From Synergistaceae bacterium (GTDB lineage Bacteria > Synergistota > Synergistia > Synergistales > Aminobacteriaceae), in contig JAITPZ010000187.1 in assembly GCA_031289165.1 (NCBI GenBank), positions 1 through 6,668 of the forward strand: a stretch of DNA of 6,668 nt, read 5' to 3'. Each line of letters opens with the position of its first letter. Positions within the stretch are counted from its first letter, which is position 1. The position numbers were made by a program, and so were the translations under genes. This document shows, one piece after another, positions 1 through 4,900 of this stretch. The notes under the pieces were generated by a model. That model was not told where the DNA came from. It ran no database searches and saw only the letters and a list, made by a program, of their open reading frames with translations.

Positions 1-1061
1 GTGAATTCTTTGTTCAATCCTCTGACGTTTCGGTCCTCAGGTATATGTCCGAGTCCGATTCCACGAATCGCGCCGGGGCTTTTATGCGTGATCTCCCGGC
101 CAAAGAGCCGTACCGTTCCGGATTGAATTTCACGCAATCCTGTCAGGGCGTCGACCAGCTCCGACTGACCATTGCCGTCTACGCCGGCCACGCCCAGAAC
201 TTCGCCTCTGCGAATATTGAAGGAAACGTCCCTCAGAGTCGACAGTTCGCGATCCGCCGCTACCCAAAGGTGTTCTGCCTCGAACGCCACATCGGAAGAA
301 TCAGGGCGAACGCGGGTCGTGTCGACCAGAACTTCGCGTCCCACCATAAAATTGGCCAGTTTCGCCGGATTTGTCTCCTCCTTGTTCAGGGTCGCGACGT
401 GCTTTCCCCCTCTCATGACGGTGATGCGATCGCCGATCTCCATGATTTCTCCCAGTTTATGGGAAATGAAAACGATCGTCCTTCCTCCATCGCGCATGGC
501 GCGCAAAATAGAAAAAAGCTGCTCCGTCTCCTGAGGAGTCAGAACAGCCGTGGGTTCGTCCAAAATTAGGAGCTCCGCACCGCGATAGAGGGCCTTGATG
601 ATTTCGACCCGCTGCGCTGTCCCTACCGATATGTTTTTGACCGCTCTGTTGAGCGGCGCCTCGAGTCCATAGTCGTCCATGTAGCGGCCAATGCTCTCCG
701 CTGCGCGCGCAAAATCCAGTCGTCCTCCGCGCAGGGTTGGTTCGAACCCCAGAATGACATTTTCAAGAACGGTGAGCTCGTTTACCAGCATAAATTCCTG
801 GTGGACCATGCCAATGCCCATCCGTATGGCTTCTTTCGTACCATAACCGGGAGCGGAGAAAGACTTTCCCCTGATGGTTATCGTTCCGCGGTCGAGAGGA
901 TACATACCGTAGAGAAGACGCATGAGAGTGGATTTCCCAGCGCCGTTTTCTCCGATCAGGGCGTGAATTTCTCCGGTTCGAATATCTATGTTTCCTCCGT
1001 CGACAGCTTTAACGTGAGGGAATTGTTTGTGAATATCCCGCATTTGTACGATAGACTCCAT
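1..1061 (-). CDS. Sugar/nucleoside-type ABC transporter ATP-binding protein (tandem ATPase domains), 3' end cut by window edge
   Basis: Read from ATG at 1061, this gives 353 residues with no stop before the edge. The family is about 500 residues, so roughly 150 are missing. Domain 1 is complete: Walker A GENGAGKS (37-44), Q-loop Q88 in VHQEF, signature-like SVGTAQ (145-150), Walker B LLILDEP (164-170) and H-loop H201. Domain 2 begins with a degenerate Walker A, GVDGNGQS (293-300), with Gln in place of the catalytic Lys. It is followed by GHIPEDR (339-345 region). That asymmetry is normal for the RbsA/MglA/NupO type that powers BMP-dependent importers. GGGAG lies 7 nt upstream of the ATG and supports the start. 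The gene follows the BMP binding-protein gene by 81 bp, so the two probably work as one importer. It would sit on the cytoplasmic face, coupling ATP hydrolysis to permeases probably encoded beyond position 1. The substrate cannot be read from this subunit. Confidence 0.95.
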   Translation of the reverse strand, partial: MESIVQMRDIHKQFPHVKAVDGGNIDIRTGEIHALIGENGAGKSTLMRLLYGMYPLDRGTITIRGKSFSAPGYGTKEAIRMGIGMVHQEFMLVNELTVLENVILGFEPTLRGGRLDFARAAESIGRYMDDYGLEAPLNRAVKNISVGTAQRVEIIKALYRGAELLILDEPTAVLTPQETEQLFSILRAMRDGGRTIVFISHKLGEIMEIGDRITVMRGGKHVATLNKEETNPAKLANFMVGREVLVDTTRVRPDSSDVAFEAEHLWVAADRELSTLRDVSFNIRRGEVLGVAGVDGNGQSELVDALTGLREIQSGTVRLFGREITHKSPGAIRGIGLGHIPEDRNVRGLNKEF

Positions 1062-1084
1062 GACAGCTCCCTGATTCGATGAAC

Positions 1085-1114
1085 AAAAGTCGACGCTTTC
1101 AGGCACCGACTTTT
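1085..1114 (-). promoter_or_regulatory. Intercistronic stem-loop between bmp and the ABC ATPase gene
   Basis: A perfect 8-bp inverted repeat (AAAAGTCG / CGACTTTT) grows to 12 bp with a 6-nt loop when two G-U pairs are allowed. Those pairs form only in RNA read from the minus strand; on the plus strand they would be A-C mismatches. That fits selection on the operon transcript. Only four Ts end the stem, so strong termination is unlikely. A partial terminator or a stabiliser that raises the level of the binding protein over the ATPase is the usual role of such a hairpin. The function is inferred. Confidence 0.5.
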
Positions 1115-1142
1115 ATCTGTCTTCGATAATTGCCGACAGTTC

Positions 1143-2192
1143 CTAGCGGACCCCGGGGAACTCGTCGACCCTGATTTTGCCCGCGGCAATCTCCCTGGCC
1201 AGTTCCTGACAGCGCTCCACAATCTTCTGCGGGAATTTGTCTTTCCAGACGCCCCTGAAAGTGGAGAAGTCCGTCAGGCCCACGCCGCCTTTGGCAATGT
1301 CCAGATACAGCCTTCCCCCTCCCTCGTAGGTTCCTTTGACGATAGATTCAATGAAGAGGTAGGCTGCCATGTCAACATTTTTCAGCATGGAGGTCAGGAT
1401 ATACCCTGGCTTGAGATCGTCCTGATTGAGATCGACGCCGATGGCGAATTTTTTCTGCTCCGCGGCGGCATCCAAGATTCCGATACCCGTCGCTGACGCC
1501 ACGTTCATGATAATGTCCGCTCCCTGTTCGTACTGAGAGAGCGCCAGTTCCTTTCCCTTCAGAGGATCGGTGAAGCTGCCCGCGAAGGCCTGAAGGATCC
1601 TGACTTCCGGGTCGATATAGGCCACACCCTGTTTGAAGCCGCCGTAAAAATCGTTGATGAGAGGCGTTTCGATGCCGGAGATCCAGCCGACGATCTTCTC
1701 GGGGTTAACTCCGTCGATCTGCGTTTGGGTGGTAAACATGGCTGCCGCGGCTCCGGCCAGGAACGATCCTTCGTTGGGGGCAAAGAGCGTAGAGTACACG
1801 TTTTTGGGATTATCCGGGAGGCTGAAGTCAATGATGGCAAATTTCTGATCGGGGTATTCAGGAATGACCTTTGACGCGGCTTGCTTTTGCTGACCGGAAA
1901 GAATGATCACCAGGTCGTAGCCCCCCTCGGCCGCCGCAAGGTTGTTCGATTCAAAATCGGCGGGCGTGGCGGCCTGCAAAATTTTTACCTCCACCCCAAA
2001 TTCGGCGACTGCTTTGTCAATACCCGCCTTGCAGGAATCGTTATAGGATTTGTCACCCAGCATTCCGGGAAGCGTGACGATAAAGCGGGGTTTTGCCGCT
2101 TCCGCTGCCCGGGTTTCACCTGCGCACGCAAAAACAAACGCCAGTACCGTAACCGACAAAAGCAAATATTTCCCCATCCGAAATTTTTTCAC
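1143..2192 (-). CDS. BMP-family (PnrA/Med-like) substrate-binding protein of an ABC importer
   Basis: This is a 349-residue exported binding protein that presents a ligand to the ABC transporter encoded just downstream. The N-terminus has a basic start (MKKFRMGK) and a hydrophobic core (10-22), then either Cys23 in a weak lipobox (VFAC) or a type I site near TRAAEA (28-32). Lipoprotein versus free periplasmic form is therefore unsettled. Family marks are GDKSYND (46-52), SGIETPLINDFYGGFKQG (172-189), GSFTDP (205-210), the GADIIMNVASATGIG stretch (224-238) and GVDLNQDD (252-259). The last corresponds to the DxDQ segment that contacts ribose in nucleoside-binding members. Asn replaces the second Asp here, so purine nucleosides are possible but not assured. 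GTG at 2192 is chosen over ATG at 2177 because AGGGG lies 8 nt upstream and the basic n-region is kept. The length is normal for the family. Confidence 0.93.
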   Translation of the reverse strand: MKKFRMGKYLLLSVTVLAFVFACAGETRAAEAAKPRFIVTLPGMLGDKSYNDSCKAGIDKAVAEFGVEVKILQAATPADFESNNLAAAEGGYDLVIILSGQQKQAASKVIPEYPDQKFAIIDFSLPDNPKNVYSTLFAPNEGSFLAGAAAAMFTTQTQIDGVNPEKIVGWISGIETPLINDFYGGFKQGVAYIDPEVRILQAFAGSFTDPLKGKELALSQYEQGADIIMNVASATGIGILDAAAEQKKFAIGVDLNQDDLKPGYILTSMLKNVDMAAYLFIESIVKGTYEGGGRLYLDIAKGGVGLTDFSTFRGVWKDKFPQKIVERCQELAREIAAGKIRVDEFPGVR

Positions 2193-2229
2193 TTCTCTGT
2201 CCCCTTTCCATATGATCCATCAACCCCAA

Positions 2230-2257
2230 ATAATTCATCAGCCTCAAAATCTGTCAA
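2230..2257 (-). promoter_or_regulatory. Candidate sigma70 promoter for bmp
   Basis: On the minus strand a perfect -35 TTGACA (2252-2257) is followed after 16 nt by AATTAT (2230-2235), a 4/6 match to the -10. Transcription would start near 2223, giving a leader of about 30 nt that carries the AGGGG ribosome site. The binding protein could thus be expressed apart from the regulator upstream. The weak -10 keeps this tentative. Confidence 0.35.
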
Positions 2258-2351
2258 TCCAGCCGAAACGCGCACCGCTTTCGTGTTTCCGGCCAGATTC
2301 ACCCCCGACAGGAACTCAATCATCAATAACAGGTGCTTTATAAACAGCGAC

Positions 2352-3095
2352 TCATGTTGAAAGCGGCTCACCTCCCGCATCAGGCATTCTGGCGACAAAA
2401 CTGTACGAATACCTGCTTCCCGCATAATAAGTCCTGATGTACTCCATCACACGTCCATCGACGAGACAGGTTTTGTGCGCGCTAAGAAGCAGGGCCTCGT
2501 CCCTTACGCCGAGGTATCCCTTCTGTTCTTCCGTTGGCAGAACGGCTGTCATCTCTCCTTCCATGTGGCTGATTCTCAGACCGATGCTTTTCACGTACTC
2601 GTAAAAGGATTTCTCGAGCCAGTTGACATCTATGACGGGAACGCATTTGCCCGATACGTACGTGTAGCTTATCGCGATCGGCAGATCATTGCCCGTTCGA
2701 AGGCGCGTGAAATAGTGAATAAAGTCGGAAGCTGAAAGGTTCAGCTTTGAAGCCACATCCGGGACATTCTCTCCTTTTATCACGCGGTAGTCGATGAGCT
2801 TGGAACCCGGTTGCAAACCAAGTGAGAGCATGTCGTCGGTAAAACTCTGCCCCTTAGTGGCGTGCTTGGTGACATGAAACCTGCACACGAAACTTCCCCT
2901 GCCCGGAACGCGGTATATATAACCGCCGTTCACGAGATTGGATATGGCCTTATTGACCGTCATGCGGCTGACGCCATATTTTTCGCACAGTTGTTCTTCC
3001 GTCATGATTCGATCATCCGGGCGCAAATTTTTCAGAAGGATATCGTTCCTGATGTCTTTTTCGATTTGAAGATACTTCACGAAGCTCCCACTCAT
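2352..3095 (-). CDS. GntR/HutC-family transcriptional regulator with UTRA ligand-binding domain
   Basis: The product is 247 residues. The winged helix (about 5-72) contains TEEQLCEKYGVSRMTVNKAI as recognition region, with the wing at RVPGRGSFV (62-70), both typical of GntR. The rest (about 85-237) matches the UTRA fold of the HutC subfamily, with FTRLRTGNDLPIAISYTYV (129-147) and a C-terminal YIRTYYAGSRYSY strand pair. UTRA domains bind small molecules, often sugar phosphates or pathway intermediates, which release the protein from its operator. I chose ATG at 3095 because GGATGTGA, one base from the ideal GGAGGTGA, lies 5 nt upstream. A longer reading from TTG at 3110 has no such site. It lies between the oxidoreductase and bmp genes on the same strand, so it is likely the local regulator and autoregulated. 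The effector cannot be deduced. Confidence 0.93.
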   Translation of the reverse strand: MSGSFVKYLQIEKDIRNDILLKNLRPDDRIMTEEQLCEKYGVSRMTVNKAISNLVNGGYIYRVPGRGSFVCRFHVTKHATKGQSFTDDMLSLGLQPGSKLIDYRVIKGENVPDVASKLNLSASDFIHYFTRLRTGNDLPIAISYTYVSGKCVPVIDVNWLEKSFYEYVKSIGLRISHMEGEMTAVLPTEEQKGYLGVRDEALLLSAHKTCLVDGRVMEYIRTYYAGSRYSYSFVARMPDAGGEPLST

Positions 3096-3204
3096 AAGAT
3101 TCACATCCAAAATATATATACAAATCCTTCGTTACATCGGCAAGCGAGCCATAACACCGATTCGCTTAATAACCTGACAAACGATTCATACGCTGTTTGT
3201 TTTC
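3096..3204 (-). promoter_or_regulatory. Structured 5' leader of the GntR-type regulator gene
   Basis: From the predicted start site near 3204 to the ATG at 3095 the leader is about 110 nt, long for a repressor gene. It can form a 6-bp hairpin at its very 5' end (3177-3182 with 3195-3200), then either AAGCGA/TCGCTT (3142-3147 with 3162-3167) or ATCGG/CCGAT (3136-3140 with 3157-3161). The last two interleave and cannot form together. The second gains two G-U pairs only in minus-strand RNA. No known riboswitch class was recognised. Confidence 0.35.
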
Positions 3205-3210
3205 AATGAC

Positions 3211-3238
3211 ATAATACACAATCATATACAAATGTCAA
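3211..3238 (-). promoter_or_regulatory. Strong sigma70-type promoter of the GntR-type regulator
   Basis: On the minus strand a perfect TTGACA (3233-3238) and TATTAT (3211-3216, 5/6 match) are separated by 16 nt. The start would be near 3204. This is the best promoter in the window. The regulator, and perhaps bmp and the ABC genes after it, can be transcribed independently of the oxidoreductase. Confidence 0.65.
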
Positions 3239-3250
3239 TCTGTCTATACA
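3224..3250 (-). promoter_or_regulatory. Candidate operator boxes (TATACA-type) over the regulator promoter
   Basis: TGTATAGACA (3241-3250), symmetrical in its outer TGT/ACA, lies just upstream of the -35. ATTTGTATAT (3224-3233) lies at the -35/spacer border. The same 10-mer recurs exactly at 3116-3125, just ahead of the start codon. TGT-n-ACA boxes with a TATA core resemble HutC-subfamily operators, so autoregulation by the adjacent UTRA regulator is plausible. AT-rich sequence can produce such matches by chance. Confidence 0.35.
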
Positions 3251-3304
3251 TTTAAGAAAAAGACCGTAGCGGGCATTCTCTTTACGCATGAAAAATCCGA
3301 AAAT

Positions 3305-4450
3305 CTACAAAACAGGCGCTGCTGCGTCGACCCAAGCAGAATCAGCACGGTTGCTTTTTACGCAGTCGTGCACAAACTTGACGCCCCGCGCCCCGTCTGC
3401 CACCGTGGGGAAGACTTCCGGCTCGTCGCACGTTTTCTTCCGAATTTTGTTCTTCAGGCTGTTGCAGTAGGCCTCATAGATATTCGCCCACGCGGCGAAA
3501 AGCCCATCCGGATGCCCCGCTGGCAGGCGCGTCCAGCGGGTGGCTTCAGGTCCAAGGCCGGGGCCTCCGCGCGTCAAAATCGTCAACGGGTGGCCCTTTT
3601 TTGTAAATTTCAGCACATCCGGGGTTTCCTGTTCCCACTCCAGCGACGCCTCCGTACCGTAGACGCGAAATGCCAAGCCATTTTCGCGCCCAATAGCCAC
3701 CTGAGACGGCCAATAATGCCCCACTGCTCCGCCTTTGTATTTAATCGCGATCAACGCGTTGTCCTCCAGCGGGCGTCCTTTGACGAATGTCGTGAGCGTA
3801 GCGGAGATTTTCTCGATCTCCAGCCCCGTCACGAAATGTACCATATTCTCGACATGCGTCCCGATGTCGCCGACGCAACAGGAAATTCCCGCCTGAGCGG
3901 GATCGGTCCGCCATTGGGCCTGCACGTTCCCCTGGTCTTCGACCCTGTCCGCCAGCCAGTCCTGCGGGTACTCCGCTATGACGACGCGAACGTCACCCAG
4001 TTGTCCGCTCCGTACCAGTTCGCGCGCATGACGCACGAGGGGATAGCCCGTATAGGCGTAGGTCACCATGAAAAAAAGCCCCTTGTCCCGCGCTGTGCGC
4101 ACCAGGTCCAAAGCCTCGTCCACCGTGAAGCACAAAGGTTTGTCGCAGGAAACGTCGATACCTTGCTCTAAAAACGCACGACTCATGGTGTAATGAGTGC
4201 TGTTGGGTGTGGCGACTACGACGAAATCGATCCCGTCTTCACGTGCCGCCTCGCGTTCGGCCATCTCGCTGTATGACGCATAAATTCGATCAAAAGCAAC
4301 GCCGAGGCTGGAAGCCGCCGTCCTGTTCTTTTCCGCTTTGCGCGAGAAGCACCCTGCAACCAAGTCTGCAGCCCGCGTCATGTCGATGGCCGCCCGATGC
4401 ACGCCAGCAATAAAAGAGCCTGGACCTCCACCGATCAGTCCATACTTCAA
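3305..4450 (-). CDS. Gfo/Idh/MocA-family NAD(P)-dependent oxidoreductase
   Basis: The product is a probable cytoplasmic dehydrogenase acting on a sugar, cyclitol or derivative with NAD(P). Numbered from TTG at 4450 (381 residues), the Rossmann dinucleotide loop is GLIGGGPGSF (4-13). ATPNSTHY (80-87) follows the beta-strand that leads to CDKP (102-105), which carries the EKP-type catalytic Lys104. GDIGTH (194-199) supplies the Asp/His pair typical of the active site. The C-terminal alpha/beta domain includes VYGTEASLEWEQETPD. The start is uncertain. TTG at 4450 has GGAG 5 nt upstream and puts the nucleotide loop at the usual distance from Met1. GTG at 4489 (AGGTGA, 5 nt spacing) and GTG at 4507 would add 13 or 19 residues foreign to the family. 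A candidate promoter start near 4522 favours the downstream choices. The link to the BMP transporter and UTRA regulator suggests catabolism of the imported ligand. The exact substrate is unknown. Confidence 0.92.
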   Translation of the reverse strand: MKYGLIGGGPGSFIAGVHRAAIDMTRAADLVAGCFSRKAEKNRTAASSLGVAFDRIYASYSEMAEREAAREDGIDFVVVATPNSTHYTMSRAFLEQGIDVSCDKPLCFTVDEALDLVRTARDKGLFFMVTYAYTGYPLVRHARELVRSGQLGDVRVVIAEYPQDWLADRVEDQGNVQAQWRTDPAQAGISCCVGDIGTHVENMVHFVTGLEIEKISATLTTFVKGRPLEDNALIAIKYKGGAVGHYWPSQVAIGRENGLAFRVYGTEASLEWEQETPDVLKFTKKGHPLTILTRGGPGLGPEATRWTRLPAGHPDGLFAAWANIYEAYCNSLKNKIRKKTCDEPEVFPTVADGARGVKFVHDCVKSNRADSAWVDAAAPVL

Positions 4451-4528
4451 TTGATCTCCGCCTGTAGCCAGGTCTTTTCCTTCAATCACAAAAGTCACCT
4501 GCCTCACTTGAAGTTACATGCCACAGTA

Positions 4529-4558
4529 ATTGTACCCGTTTATGTTCCAGAAATTGAA
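4529..4558 (-). promoter_or_regulatory. Candidate promoter of the oxidoreductase gene
   Basis: On the minus strand TACAAT (4529-4534, 5/6) is preceded by TTCAAT (4553-4558, 3/6) with an 18-nt spacer. Transcription would begin near 4522, too close to GTG 4507 for an ordinary leader but fitting GTG 4489 or TTG 4450. The poor -35 suggests help from an activator, or that the match is fortuitous. Confidence 0.35.
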
Positions 4559-4581
4559 GAGAGGCGGAAAAATATTTGCTG

Positions 4582-4597
4582 TGGGAAGTGGTTCCCA
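4582..4597. repeat. Perfect 6-bp inverted repeat upstream of the oxidoreductase promoter
   Basis: TGGGAA-GTGG-TTCCCA is a perfect palindrome with a 4-nt centre, about 60-75 bp upstream of the predicted oxidoreductase start site. It could be an operator. Its core GGAAGTGGTTCCC (4584-4596) recurs with one change (GGAAGTGGCTCCC) at 4778-4790 inside the IS21-like repeats. It may therefore instead be an outlying copy of those repeats. Confidence 0.35.
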
Positions 4598-4681
4598 GGT
4601 ATTGGGATCAATGAATCATCGCAGCCAGCAACTCCGTTTTGGGCAGGCTCTTTTCTCCGTTTTGATACTCTCTGTGTTGAT

Positions 4682-4826
4682 AGGCGTACAAAAATGAGCC
4701 ATATCGGCATCTACAGTAACCTTCTACCGAGATTTTTTGGAGTGAGACTACGGCTGCGTCTCTATAGAAAAAGGGCAGGAAGTGGCTCCCTTTTCGGTGC
4801 CGATGGTGGCTCACTTTTAGACGCCT
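4682..4826. mobile_element. 145-bp remnant with IS21-like terminal repeats (no transposase)
   Basis: The arms 4682-4709 and 4798-4826 are imperfect inverted repeats: TGCCGAT, TGGCTCA, TTTT and ACGCCT blocks are all shared (about 24 of 30 positions). A tandem copy of the right-arm motif begins 24 bp earlier (GTGGCTCCCTTTTCGG at 4782, then GTGGCTCACTTTTAG at 4806). Several GTGGCTCA-type copies at each end are known from IS21-family elements, where they bind the IstA transposase. No istA or istB lies between the arms, only 88 bp without a credible gene. It could be a solo or fused pair of ends, a non-autonomous derivative, or a long hairpin belonging to the neighbouring replicon. The rest of the gap on either side (4559-4681 and 4827-4893) shows no supported gene apart from the frameshifted tail described separately. 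Confidence 0.4.
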
Positions 4827-4900
4827 CTTGACAGCTTACTCGTTATTGCATTTTCAAGCTGCGAGAGCCTCTCTTTTATCTGCGAAGTTTGAGTTACAAT
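4817..4900 (-). pseudogene. Out-of-frame coiled-coil tail of the 520-residue protein gene
   Basis: Right after the TAA at 4894-4896, the -1 frame stays open to a TAA at 4817-4819. It encodes a basic, helical tail with IKERLSQLENAITSKL, whose Ile/Leu spacing (4-3-4-4) is that of a short coiled coil. The in-frame end of the annotated protein (MAKLEKFTSQLL) is of similar character, so the two look like one helix split by a missing base near 4897-4900. A sequencing error, a real mutation or a ribosomal -1 shift could each explain it; no classical slippery heptamer is seen. Confidence 0.35.

Noticed and set aside
2915..2931. Palindrome GCGGT-ATATATA-ACCGC considered as an operator
   Set aside because: It lies inside the regulator gene where it encodes the conserved GGYIYR turn of the winged helix, so coding constraint explains it.
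3254..3290. Possible terminator after the oxidoreductase gene
   Set aside because: There is a run of five Ts on the minus strand, but the preceding stem is only CCG-CTA-CGG with a large interior loop if extended, too weak to call.
3368..4171. Long open frame (267 codons) on the plus strand opposite the oxidoreductase
   Set aside because: Its product is Arg/His-rich with no recognisable domain, and the opposite strand encodes a clear Gfo/Idh/MocA protein. It is an antisense shadow of a GC-rich gene.
4608..4814. Minus-strand open frame of 68 codons in the IS-like region
   Set aside because: It translates the inverted and tandem repeats themselves, has no ribosome site, and its peptide looks like a by-product of IS21-type end sequences.
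4397..4831. Plus-strand open frame of 144 codons crossing the intergenic region
   Set aside because: It overlaps the start of the oxidoreductase, the promoter region and the repeat structure, and shows no domain or ribosome site.
4863..4878. Short hairpin GAGAG-C-CTCTC followed by Ts on the plus strand
   Set aside because: The stem is 4-5 bp with almost no loop, and the sequence codes for part of the coiled-coil tail on the other strand.
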